Assembly: GCA_001769035.1 (NCBI GenBank)
Contig: MENF01000100.1
Span: forward strand, 1-64,000
DNA length: 64,000 nucleotides
Source of the DNA: Bacteroidetes bacterium GWA2_32_17
GTDB lineage: Bacteria; Bacteroidota; Bacteroidia; Bacteroidales; GWA2-32-17
Reading direction: 5' to 3'
Below are positions 53,165 through 61,323 of this stretch, piece after piece. The position numbers and the translations under genes are program-made. The notes beneath the pieces are model-generated. The model was not told where the DNA came from. It saw nothing but the letters and a program-made list of their open reading frames with translations, and ran no database searches. Position 1 is the stretch's first letter. Each line of letters opens with the position of its first letter.

Positions 53165-55074
53165 TAATAAATGACTGTAGGTTTAATGAATATATTAAGT
53201 TTGCTTGTTTTTTTCTCCTTGGTTCGGCTGCTAAAAATCCATTTAATAATTGGTATTCTTGAAAGTAATGGCACGCCTGTTCCTGTTTCACTGCTTCCGT
53301 TTTCTTCAAGTCCACCCAACAAAACCATTTCTTCGTTTTTTATTCGGATTAAAGACTCGAAATTTCGGGTAACAGAACCCGGAGGTGCATTGGGAGAAAT
53401 TCTTGCAGTAAAGTCAGATTGTTTTACTTTAATTTCCAATGTTACCTGATTATCACCAGAAACGATTGGTTTTATTGTAATAGATAAATCTGCATTAATT
53501 GACTTATAAGTTCGTGTAGTAATATTTTGGGGGTTTTGTGTGCCTACAACATTGTTTTGCTCTTCCATATAATATTCAGTTTTTCCAATACTTAATGTGG
53601 CTTCGTGACCATTAAGAGTTGACATTTTTGGCGTTGACCGAAGATGCAATACTCCATTATCTTCAAGAGCTTTTAAACTTAAATAAAAATTGGGAGTAAC
53701 ATGCCCTAGATTAAACCAACCAAACCCATTAAAAGAATTTATCAAGTCATTAATCGTATTTGTACTGAAAGTCATATCTATTCCTGGAAAAATACTTCCT
53801 TCAGTTTTTACTTGAGAATTATCTCCAATACCGGTTGAAATTCCTGTTGATGTTATATGTTTTTTTGTTACATCAACTATCATTACTTCAATTAAAACAA
53901 CAGGTACAACTTTATCTATGCTTCTTATAAAATTTTTAACAAGTTGCACTTTTGAACTTATGCCTGTTAACAAAAGACTGTTTAATTCAGGAAATTCTTT
54001 GATTTCAACATCTTTTTTTACATCACCAGGAATTACATCCATAATTTTTTCAACTGTTCTGAATTGCAATTGAACTACTTCAGATTCTTTTAAAACCATT
54101 ACTTTTTGTTCGCCAAGAACATAAATATTATCTGTTTTGCGATATGTAAATTCAGTGCCATTTAAAACATTATCCAGAAATTCATCATAGGTCATTCCGG
54201 TAATTGTCATATCAACAGTTCCATCTATCTGAGATACAAGCGAGTAATTTACATGTAATTTATCAGAAACATCTTTAATAATATCAATGATTGGTGCATT
54301 AACAACACATAAATTAATACTATCCATTGAAAAGACCTGAGCAGAAATACTGGCATCTGTTGATTTTTTATTTTTCTTATTATCTCCGGTTGCTTTATTA
54401 TCTTGTTTCTGAATTTCCTTTTTATCCAATATGTAAAAACCATCTGAGTTCTTAGTTAAGCTTAAATCATTAGAGAAAGCTAACATTTCCATTACCTGAT
54501 CGAAGGGTTTATCCTGAACAAAACCATTAATTAATATTCCATTAAGCGAGGAAGCAAGTATAATGTTTTTACCAGATTGACGAGTTATCTCTTTTGTTAC
54601 ACTAACAAGTGTGTCCTTTGTTAAATCTACAGAAAGCTGGTCGTTTGCTGTAGTGTATTTAATGTTAAGTTTTCTAGGGATAAATATAACTTCTTCTTTA
54701 GGTGCCTGATATTTTGCTACAGTAATAATTGTTCCAATAACTTTTATTTCCAAATCAAATTCTTTCGCCATAAACATTAGCATATCTATTACCCGAACAT
54801 TGGAAAAATTATTTACAATAATAATACTCAATGTCGGGTCAACTGAAATATTAATTTTTGCATTATTTGCTACCGCTCTTAAAAATTCCTGTATTGATAC
54901 TCCACTCACGGAAACATCAACCGATTCATCCATGGCCGGCATTGTAACTGAAAGTGCAGTCAGTTTTTTTTCAATTTCTGTAAAACGGTCGGTTTGTGAC
55001 CATGCAGAGCTTATAATTCCCGAAAGTAAAACAAGCAAAATTATTTTCAATAAAAATCCTCTGGTTCTTCTCAT
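53164..55074 (-). CDS. Secretin (GspD/PilQ-like outer-membrane channel)
   Basis: 636 residues. A signal peptide (LLKIILLVLLSGIISSAWSQ), then N-terminal STN/N0-like and secretin_N domains (about 45-330; VSVSGVSIQEFLRAVANNAKINISVDPTL; FPELNSLLLTGISSKVQLVKNFIRSID) and the secretin core (about 385-636; VPVVLIEVMIVDVTKK, RNFESLIRIKNEEMVLLGGL, GTGVPLLSRIPIIKWIFSSR, LNIFIKPTVIY). This forms the outer-membrane pore. No separate pilotin is recognised, nor an S-domain. Confidence 0.94.
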   Translation of the reverse strand: MRRTRGFLLKIILLVLLSGIISSAWSQTDRFTEIEKKLTALSVTMPAMDESVDVSVSGVSIQEFLRAVANNAKINISVDPTLSIIIVNNFSNVRVIDMLMFMAKEFDLEIKVIGTIITVAKYQAPKEEVIFIPRKLNIKYTTANDQLSVDLTKDTLVSVTKEITRQSGKNIILASSLNGILINGFVQDKPFDQVMEMLAFSNDLSLTKNSDGFYILDKKEIQKQDNKATGDNKKNKKSTDASISAQVFSMDSINLCVVNAPIIDIIKDVSDKLHVNYSLVSQIDGTVDMTITGMTYDEFLDNVLNGTEFTYRKTDNIYVLGEQKVMVLKESEVVQLQFRTVEKIMDVIPGDVKKDVEIKEFPELNSLLLTGISSKVQLVKNFIRSIDKVVPVVLIEVMIVDVTKKHITSTGISTGIGDNSQVKTEGSIFPGIDMTFSTNTINDLINSFNGFGWFNLGHVTPNFYLSLKALEDNGVLHLRSTPKMSTLNGHEATLSIGKTEYYMEEQNNVVGTQNPQNITTRTYKSINADLSITIKPIVSGDNQVTLEIKVKQSDFTARISPNAPPGSVTRNFESLIRIKNEEMVLLGGLEENGSSETGTGVPLLSRIPIIKWIFSSRTKEKKTSKLNIFIKPTVIY

Positions 55075-55086
55075 TCTTATTTTTCT

Positions 55087-56526
55087 TTATATCGTTGTCA
55101 TAAGTATAGGATAAACTTCTTCGGCTGTTGTTAAACCCTGCTCAAGAAGATTAAAAGCACTGTCGGATAAACGTAATATTCCTTTTTCTTTAAGCAAAGA
55201 ACCTACATTCATATCTTCAGCTTTTATCTTTTCCGATAAATTGTAATCAATAGTAATAACTTCATAAACTGCCCTACGTCCACGATAACCCGTATAAAAA
55301 CATTTTTCACAACCTGCGGAAATGTATAAAACATTCAGCTTACGTGGCAAAACAAAATTCTTTGGCAACAATAAGCTGTCAAATGGTATTTTTGTTTTAC
55401 AATGCGGGCATAAAAGTCTGACAAGTCGTTGTGCTACAGAAAGACTCAATGTATTTGCCAATAAAAATGAAGGAACTTCCATGTCAATTAATCTTGAAAT
55501 AGTTCCCCAAGCAGAGTTTGTGTGAATTGTTGACAAAACAAGATGACCTGTTAATGCAGCCCTTATTGCCATTTGTGCGGTTTCATTATCCCTGATTTCA
55601 CCTAACATAATAATGTCAGGGTCTTGACGTAAAAATGTTCGTAAGGCACTTGCAAAAGTCAGCCCAATACTTTCTTTTAGTTGCACCTGATTAACTCCCT
55701 CAAGTGTATATTCTATCGGGTCTTCAATGGTAAGTATATTTACATTTTCTTTATTTAAAATTTTTAATGTTGCATATAATGTTGTAGTTTTTCCACTGCC
55801 TGTAGGTCCGCTAATAAGTATTATTCCATGAGGCTTTTTAATACCCTCATAATAGTCCTCTAACTGACGGGTATTAAAACCAAGCGATGTAATATCAATA
55901 TTTGTTGAATCTTTACTTAGAAGACGTAAAACAATTTTTTCGCCATACAAAGATGGCAGAACAGAAACCCTGATATCAAATTTATCTTTACCGGTATTAA
56001 AAAAAATTCTGCCATCCTGCGGAAGTCTTTTTTCGGCAATATCGAGATTTGATTTTATTTTTATTTTGTTAACCAGCGATGGATATTCATCTTTTTTAAT
56101 AACATAACGCTCTACTAATTTACCATCAATTCTTAAACGGATGCGACAATTTTCTTCGTAAGTTTCAATATGTATATCGGAACTGTTGATTGAATTTGCT
56201 TCAGAAATAAGCCGAAAAAGAAAATCATCACTTAACCTACCGTTTACAGAAAGTGTTTCCTCACCTGTTTTTCCTTTGCCTTTTCGATAATAAAGACTTA
56301 ATGATTTCTGAACAATTGGTGATGGAGTTTTTTCTAATGTTACTATTTTTCCAAAAAGTACTTCCAAATCATCTTTAATAGTTTCATTATATTTTAAAAC
56401 ATCAATGTAAAATTCAATATTCCCGTTGCTTGCAGTTTTCGGAATAATGCCATAATACCATGCTTGATCTGCCGAAACCATTTGTAACAAATCGGTGCTT
56501 ATTGTTATTTGGTCTATTTCAGACAT
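55087..56526 (-). CDS. GspE/PilB-like assembly ATPase
   Basis: 479 residues. An N-terminal domain (about 1-110) followed by the ATPase: Walker A GPTGSGKTTTLYATL, the Asp box EDPIEYTLEGVNQVQ, Walker B LRQDPDIIMLGEIRDNETAQ, the His box ALTGHLVLSTIHTN and the tetracysteine CPHC...CEKCFYTGYRGR of GspE/PilB. It powers pseudopilus assembly. No PilT-like retraction ATPase is in the window, which favours a secretion-type machine over a retractile pilus. It overlaps the prepilin peptidase gene by 8 bp. Confidence 0.95.
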   Translation of the reverse strand: MSEIDQITISTDLLQMVSADQAWYYGIIPKTASNGNIEFYIDVLKYNETIKDDLEVLFGKIVTLEKTPSPIVQKSLSLYYRKGKGKTGEETLSVNGRLSDDFLFRLISEANSINSSDIHIETYEENCRIRLRIDGKLVERYVIKKDEYPSLVNKIKIKSNLDIAEKRLPQDGRIFFNTGKDKFDIRVSVLPSLYGEKIVLRLLSKDSTNIDITSLGFNTRQLEDYYEGIKKPHGIILISGPTGSGKTTTLYATLKILNKENVNILTIEDPIEYTLEGVNQVQLKESIGLTFASALRTFLRQDPDIIMLGEIRDNETAQMAIRAALTGHLVLSTIHTNSAWGTISRLIDMEVPSFLLANTLSLSVAQRLVRLLCPHCKTKIPFDSLLLPKNFVLPRKLNVLYISAGCEKCFYTGYRGRRAVYEVITIDYNLSEKIKAEDMNVGSLLKEKGILRLSDSAFNLLEQGLTTAEEVYPILMTTI

Positions 56527-57052
56527 TGTAAAAGCCTAATAAATTGGTTATGTAACTATCGTTTTGAAGTTTGCCCGGATAAAAAACAGATTCTATTATC
56601 AAAACACCTAATAAAATTGTTGCAACCAAGCCAGCTAGAGGCACTGTTTTTTCTGTGCTTTTTAAAATTAGCAATGTGATTAAATAAATTAAAAGACTTA
56701 AAATAAATGCAGAAACTAAAAAAAGAATAAAATTTATTGGTGAAAAAGCAAGGCATAAGCAAACAAAAAAGAGCCAATCGCCCAACCCTATATGTTGTCT
56801 CAATATATTAATTAGTTTTTTGGATTTAATAGAAAACCAGAATGTAACAAATAGAAATTGAATAAATACAATACTTAAATTAATTAATGAATTGTTTAAA
56901 ACATCTATTAAAGTATTTTCCTGAATTGAATATAAAATAAGTAAGATTGCTAAAAACGGAATAATTACCCAATGAATTTCACGCCATTTTAAATCCTGAT
57001 ATACTACTATCAACAGCAACACAAACAATATTATCCGAATAGTCCAGAACAT
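56519..57052 (-). CDS. A24 prepilin peptidase without methylase domain
   Basis: 177 residues with five or six membrane helices. The two catalytic aspartates of A24 peptidases are present: one in VVYQDLKWREI and one in the GxGD motif HIGLGDWLFF. The N-terminal zinc-binding/N-methyltransferase domain of the usual 250-290 residue GspO/PilD is absent, so the protein should cleave but not methylate its substrates. Its three nearby substrates have Ala or Ser instead of Gly before the cleavage site. Confidence 0.88.
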   Translation of the reverse strand: MFWTIRIILFVLLLIVVYQDLKWREIHWVIIPFLAILLILYSIQENTLIDVLNNSLINLSIVFIQFLFVTFWFSIKSKKLINILRQHIGLGDWLFFVCLCLAFSPINFILFLVSAFILSLLIYLITLLILKSTEKTVPLAGLVATILLGVLIIESVFYPGKLQNDSYITNLLGFYNV

Positions 57053-57231
57053 TATATGTTAATTAAGTTTTCAATGTGATTATTAACAAATTGATTTTCA
57101 GTTATTACCCCGACCCTAAAGGGAGAACTTAAAATCAATTTACAATCTTCAAGGTTTGGGGTAAGCAAATTGATTTTCATAATATTTAAATCTTCTTTAA
57201 TTATATTAAAATTCATTAATTAAAAACCTTT
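57053..57231. repeat. Spacer with short direct and inverted repeats inside the secretion operon
   Basis: 'aaattgattttca' occurs twice (around 57090 and 57168) and encloses 'ccccgaccctaaagggagaacttaaa', a REP-like motif. This 179-bp gap is the only sizeable one between the major pseudopilin gene and gspF; a processing site or internal promoter is possible. Confidence 0.4.
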
Positions 57232-57633
57232 TTAATCTTTTGTCGTTTCTTTAAGGTTTTGATTCTGGTCTATTTCCCATATATTAAAAACACCGTCCCC
57301 GTCAAAATCAACTACAGAAGTTGCTGTTGCTTTAAAACTGTTGGTACTTGCTTCCACAATTTCAATACGGTAATTTGCTTTTCCGTTTTCGGTTACAAGT
57401 TTTGATTGTTCAAAACCAATGTCATCTATGGTTTGTGAGTATTTTGAATTTTGATAAAAAAAACTTTTTTCAAGTGTATATAAATGATTAAGCTGTATTT
57501 GTGCCTCTGTACTTTTAGCTTTTGTTATTAACGGCATAAGTTCGGGCAATGCCAAAAGAATAAGAATTCCCATGATAACCAAAGCTACAAGTAACTCGGT
57601 TAATGAGAATGCTTTAATAAAATTCTTCTTCAT
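57232..57633 (-). CDS. Major pseudopilin-like protein with C-terminal EF-hand-like loop
   Basis: 133 residues. Leader MKKNFIKA, then FSLTELLVALVIMGILILLALPELMPLI with Phe+1 and Glu+5; the -1 residue is Ala. A GspG-like pseudopilin follows, ending in a region with DFDGDGVFNIWE, which fits the 12-residue EF-hand calcium loop (D1, D3, D5, G6, hydrophobic 8, E12). GspG pseudopilins also bind calcium near the C-terminus, so a structural calcium site is likely. It overlaps the LytTR gene by 4 bp. Confidence 0.87.
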   Translation of the reverse strand: MKKNFIKAFSLTELLVALVIMGILILLALPELMPLITKAKSTEAQIQLNHLYTLEKSFFYQNSKYSQTIDDIGFEQSKLVTENGKANYRIEIVEASTNSFKATATSVVDFDGDGVFNIWEIDQNQNLKETTKD

Positions 57634-58427
57634 AATATTTTCAATTTTTTCTTGATTTCAGTTTTTCTTCTTAGGGCAATTTCGTGTATTGAACCATTTT
57701 CCATATAAATATTATTATTTTGCATTTTACTTATAAAATTCATATTTACGATTTTTGATTTATGAATTTTCATAAAGCAATCGTATTGCAAAAGAATTTT
57801 TTCGATTTTAGATAAGGATTTTGTTATAAGTTTTTTTGACCCATTTTTAAAATACAAACTAGTATAATTTTTATCTGCCTCGCAATAAATAATTTCAAAG
57901 ACATAACAAAAAAAAGTAGCATTTTTTTCGCTAATTCCTATTTTAGGTCCCGAATTAAATAAATTTTCAATTTTATTAATTTTTGAATCTAAATATTCCA
58001 TTTTATAATATTGGAGTGATTTTTCAAGAGATTTGTTAAATTCTTGAATTTTATATAAAGCATCAGAATGGTCTAAAAAGTAATTATTTTCAAAACTCAC
58101 TACTAAAAATGAAAAAATCCCCGAACTATGTTTTTCAACTGATACTACATTTGGATTTCTCGAATATTTGCATTGTTTACAATAATTTATCTTATTTTTA
58201 AATTCATCATTAACATCTCCTACCAAACTAATATTTGTAATTTCTTGTTCGCTTCTTGTTTTACATTGTTTTGAATATATTTTTATTTGTTTTTTATTAT
58301 TTAAGTCTATTAAATATGCACAAAGACATTCAACATCTTGATTTGCACAAAATTTACTAATATTACTATTTGTTATTGTAGGAATATATGGTTTAATCCA
58401 ACTACTAATTTTGATAATATCATTCAT
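57630..58427 (-). CDS. LytTR-type transcriptional regulator with Cys-rich sensor region
   Basis: 265 residues. The N-terminal 150 residues hold several cysteine pairs (KFCANQDVECLCAYLI; NYCKQCKYSRNP), suggesting metal or redox sensing. The C-terminal LytTR DNA-binding domain (about 165-265) reads IIYCEADKNYTSLYFKNGSKKLITKSLSKIEKIL, MKIHKSKIVNMNFISKM, IALRRKTEIKKKL. No receiver domain is present, so it is not a classical response regulator. Its stop overlaps the start of the major pseudopilin gene by 4 bp, so it is made with the machine it probably controls (inference). Confidence 0.85.
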   Translation of the reverse strand: MNDIIKISSWIKPYIPTITNSNISKFCANQDVECLCAYLIDLNNKKQIKIYSKQCKTRSEQEITNISLVGDVNDEFKNKINYCKQCKYSRNPNVVSVEKHSSGIFSFLVVSFENNYFLDHSDALYKIQEFNKSLEKSLQYYKMEYLDSKINKIENLFNSGPKIGISEKNATFFCYVFEIIYCEADKNYTSLYFKNGSKKLITKSLSKIEKILLQYDCFMKIHKSKIVNMNFISKMQNNNIYMENGSIHEIALRRKTEIKKKLKIL

Positions 58428-58464
58428 CTTATAAAATATTATTATTAAGAAAATAGTCTATCTT

Positions 58465-58800
58465 TTATATTATGTACTTATTTTTTAAATTCCCATCTGA
58501 TGTTACAGTACAAAGCCACTTTGGGTAATCATCTGATTTTCCTTTATTATTTTCCCATTGTAAGGGCTGTAAATTTGACAACTCATCGTTTTTTTCTATG
58601 CTTTTAGGTTTTATATGGTCTATTTCCCACCCCATTGATAATGGATTTGCATTACCATGCATACTTTTTTTAATCCATGCTCCGCAATGGTCTTTTCTGT
58701 ACACATTTGAATCATAGCCCGGAACTACTGTTGCTTTTTGCCAAACAAGATCAATAATTGATTGATTAAACGATTCGTTTAAAACATTTTGATTTCTCAT
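58465..58800 (-). CDS. Small HNH endonuclease-like protein
   Basis: 111 residues. HNH motif: DHCGAWI ... GWEIDHIKPKSIEKNDELSNLQPLQWENNKGKSD. It has no other domain. Such stand-alone HNH proteins occur in mobile elements and in defence loci; here it lies between the LytTR gene (37 bp) and the TPR gene (124 bp) with no visible partner. Function not assigned. Confidence 0.82.
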   Translation of the reverse strand: MRNQNVLNESFNQSIIDLVWQKATVVPGYDSNVYRKDHCGAWIKKSMHGNANPLSMGWEIDHIKPKSIEKNDELSNLQPLQWENNKGKSDDYPKWLCTVTSDGNLKNKYII

Positions 58801-58924
58801 AATACGATAATTTAGAATTTGATACCCTAAAGAGTACGAAAATCAAAAACCTAACCACTAAAAAATAGGAAATTTTTTAAGAAAAGACTTAATGCGTTGA
58901 TAATGTGTAAGAAAAAATGAAAAA

Positions 58925-59668
58925 TTATTTCATCTTTTCTATAATTTCAGAAGCGCTTTTTTTATAAAATGAATCGTTCTTGAGAAGTTTTTTGAATTGT
59001 TGAATTGCCAGGTTGGTTTGGTTTGTTTTAAGGTAACATAAACCTAAATACCAAATAACATCATCATGAAAAGCATTTCGCTTGTCAGAGCTTGCATTTT
59101 CGAAATGCCTGATTGCTTCGTCAAATTTATGTAATTCCATGTACGAGAGTCCTGTAAAATATTCTTTGGGAACAAGAAAATACGATGTGTCAGGAATTTT
59201 TTTTAACAATTCTAATGCTTCATAGTATTTTTTATAGTCATAAGCTCTTAGTGCCTGAGTGTATATATCTTTAGGGGTTTCTTCAGCTCCTCTTGTTATT
59301 GTTCCGGCATCATATGGCTTGAAATAGACTGCATAAAGTTCATCATTGGTATATGATTTATTGAAAATGCAAATGGTAGAAATCACTGCTACAATTAAAA
59401 TCGCACAAGCTGCATAAAGAAATACCAGTTTTCTTCTTTTTGCAATTTGTTTTTCTTGCTTAAACTCTTTGGTAATTTCACTTATCTGATTTCGTAATTC
59501 ATAAACATCCCGATTGGAAAAAGCAGCCCTGATTTCTTTTTGCAGAAAACAGTCCTGCGCCAATTTTTTATCGGTTTTAAGCTGCAATTCAAAATTAATT
59601 AAATCATCGCCTTGCAATTCTCCGTCAAGGTATCTTTCAATTAATATGGTATGGTCTTCTTTATTCAT
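58925..59668 (-). CDS. Anti-sigma-like membrane protein with TPR domain
   Basis: 247 residues. The N-terminal part (about 1-80) resembles the cytoplasmic zinc-less anti-sigma region of Bacteroidota (HTILIERYLDGELQGDDLINFELQLKTDKKLAQDCF). One membrane helix (about 88-106), then TPR-like repeats (about 135-240; YEALELLKKIP, KFDEAIRHFENASS, TNLAIQQFKKLLKND) in the periplasm. It overlaps the ECF sigma gene by 8 bp and therefore probably restrains it. The signal is unknown. Confidence 0.8.
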   Translation of the reverse strand: MNKEDHTILIERYLDGELQGDDLINFELQLKTDKKLAQDCFLQKEIRAAFSNRDVYELRNQISEITKEFKQEKQIAKRRKLVFLYAACAILIVAVISTICIFNKSYTNDELYAVYFKPYDAGTITRGAEETPKDIYTQALRAYDYKKYYEALELLKKIPDTSYFLVPKEYFTGLSYMELHKFDEAIRHFENASSDKRNAFHDDVIWYLGLCYLKTNQTNLAIQQFKKLLKNDSFYKKSASEIIEKMK

Positions 59669-60233
59669 TTGTAATGCTATTATAAGATGGATGATTCATT
59701 AATAATTCTCTTAAATATTTCAGACACCTGGATTTTTTATTCATTGCAATCTGATTGTTTCTAAACTCCATCCGGTAAGCAATTTCATTCATCCCTTTTT
59801 CCTGTAAATAATACATATCTAAAACTTCCTGACAATCAACTTTAAGCTGGTCGTATTTACTCCACATAAGTTTGTGTAACTGGTCTATATTATATTCATG
59901 CAAGAGGTTCGTTTCTTCATATTCTTCTGTAAAAAAATCTATAAAAATCCGTTTATTCTTCATTTTTACCGCATAAATCCAATTATTTTTGCAAATGCTC
60001 ATGAAATAACCATTGAATGAACCCGATAAAACAAAATCCTGCTTCTTAATTTCTGTGTACGCTTTTAGAATGGTTTCCTGAAAAACATCTTCGGCCTCAT
60101 TAACACTTCCAGAGTTATGTGTAACATAATTAATTACTTTTACCCAATATTCAGAGTATAGAAATCTTAATACAAGACTATCTCTTGCTTTAATTCCTTC
60201 TATTATCTGTTTATCTGAAAAGGGTAGTTTCAT
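59661..60233 (-). CDS. ECF-type RNA polymerase sigma factor
   Basis: The start is placed at the ATG at 60233 (190 aa; MKLPFSDKQIIEGIKARDS), because the longer ORF begins with TTG and does not match the family. Region 2 (about 15-85; LRFLYSEYWVKVINYVTHNSGSVNEAEDVFQETILKAY) and region 4 (about 125-180; DCQEVLDMYYLQEKGMNEIAYRMEFRNNQIAMNKKSRCLKYL) are visible. Paired with the TPR/anti-sigma-like gene. It may drive the HNH-LytTR-secretion operon downstream on the same strand, but no promoter motif could be confirmed. Confidence 0.85.
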   Translation of the reverse strand: MKLPFSDKQIIEGIKARDSLVLRFLYSEYWVKVINYVTHNSGSVNEAEDVFQETILKAYTEIKKQDFVLSGSFNGYFMSICKNNWIYAVKMKNKRIFIDFFTEEYEETNLLHEYNIDQLHKLMWSKYDQLKVDCQEVLDMYYLQEKGMNEIAYRMEFRNNQIAMNKKSRCLKYLRELLMNHPSYNSITNE

Positions 60234-60529
60234 TATACAGAGTATATTTTGGGTAAAGGTAACCAAGAGTTATTATGAAAAAGTATAACAATGTAAATTA
60301 TTGTAATTATTATGCAATTATTGGTAAAATTAGGATTTAATTTTGTAAAATAATCTTTAAAAAATTGCAGGTCTTTATTTTTCAGAGTAATATTTATTGT
60401 AATAAATAATCCTTTTATATACTATTGAATTAGAATGATTAAAGACTTGTTTATATGTTATAGATTAGTAAAAAAACTTTTTTTTGTTTTTATAAATGTT
60501 TAAAAATATCATTTTTTTGTTGATTTTTT

Positions 60530-60537
60530 TAAATTTG
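60530..60537 (+). promoter_or_regulatory. Candidate -7 element of the xre gene
   Basis: TAAATTTG matches TAnnTTTG, 59 bp before the xre ATG. The surrounding 363-bp divergent gap (60234-60596) is extremely AT-rich with many T runs and contains no gene. Confidence 0.4.
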
Positions 60538-60596
60538 CAAATTGTCTGATTTTATTGATGGTTTAGGGGTTAAAAAAATTTAAAAAAATATAAATT

Positions 60597-61267
60597 ATGA
60601 ATTTCGGCAGCAATCTCGCTCAGGTTAGAAAAGAAAAAAATATTACGCAACAAGCGTTAAGTGAGCTTACAGGTTTTGATAAAAGGATGATTTCACGGTG
60701 GGAAGGCGGTAAGACTAAGCCAAACATTGAAGCAGCAACAACGCTTGCCAAAGCTTTGGATGTTTCGTTGGATGTTTTAACGGGTTTAAATCAAACCGCA
60801 AGCCCTGAAATTGATAAACTAACGGCTCTCGCTAAAAAACTTAACCCACATTGCAACTTATTATTCGTAACTATTTAATAGTGAACCGATTTAATTTTCG
60901 GGATTTCTGCAGGGGGGACTACGGATTTTTTATTACTTTTATATTTCTTACATACTTTCGAGTGTTATTCAGTAAAAATATTTTATAATTATCAGATATT
61001 ATTTTCATATAGCAAAAATAGAAGATAAAAACCAATCTTTAAAGAGACAGGGGGGAACACATTTCAAATATGCTTTTTTCATAAAACGCAACATGTTGAA
61101 TATTAGCCGAATACAATTTTATCTTTTTGTAAATGTTAATAAATTGATGAGTTATTAACAAATATTTCTTGTTTTTGATAGTTTTTTCTGCAATGTGGGT
61201 TAATACGGGCGATTTAAAAGCGGTTTTACATATTACTGAAGGACTGGCGGGGAAAGTGGTAAAGTAA
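60597..61267 (+). pseudogene. XRE-family HTH regulator interrupted by a MITE
   Basis: The first 83 codons encode a complete XRE/Cro helix-turn-helix (LAQVRKEKNITQQALSELTGFDKRMISRWEGGKTKPN) plus the start of a helical tail (SPEIDKLTALAKKLN). At codon 82-83 a 363-bp element begins, giving a false end PHCNLLFVTI. Removing the element with one of the two TTAA copies restores '...AKKLNTGDLKAVLHITEGLAGKVVK' and the original stop at 61267, a 103-residue protein of the usual type. The interrupted form still contains the DNA-binding domain and may be partly functional. Its own terminator follows at 61269-61297. Confidence 0.87.
60841..61203. mobile_element. MITE-like family C inserted in the xre gene (TTAA target duplication)
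   Basis: Left TTAACCCACATTGCA (60841-60855) and right TGCAATGTGGGTTAA (61189-61203): perfect 15-bp inverted ends, of which TTAA is the duplicated target. No ORF of transposase size. About 156 bp at the right end recur inverted at 45643-45799. The TTAA target and CCC ends resemble those of IS1380/piggyBac-type transposases, but the mobilising element cannot be named from the sequence. Confidence 0.85.
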
Positions 61268-61268
61268 T

Positions 61269-61297
61269 AAAAGCCAAGCGGGGGACTTGGCTTTTTA
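61269..61297 (+). terminator. Rho-independent terminator of the original xre gene
   Basis: AAGCCAAG-CGGGGGA-CTTGGCTTTTT: an eight-pair stem and T tract directly after the restored xre stop codon. It supports the reconstruction of the interrupted gene. Confidence 0.8.
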
Positions 61298-61323
61298 ATG
61301 TTATTTGTTATAAAATTAAACCT

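Noticed and set aside
45895-57633. Interpretation as a retractile type IV pilus
   Set aside because: No PilT-like ATPase was found, and the C/P, L/N and K/X-like parts fit a secretion-type pseudopilus at least as well. The question stays open without the rest of the genome.
58465-58800. HNH protein as part of a homing element or restriction system
   Set aside because: No intron, intein, methylase or specificity subunit is near it, and both neighbours are intact genes.
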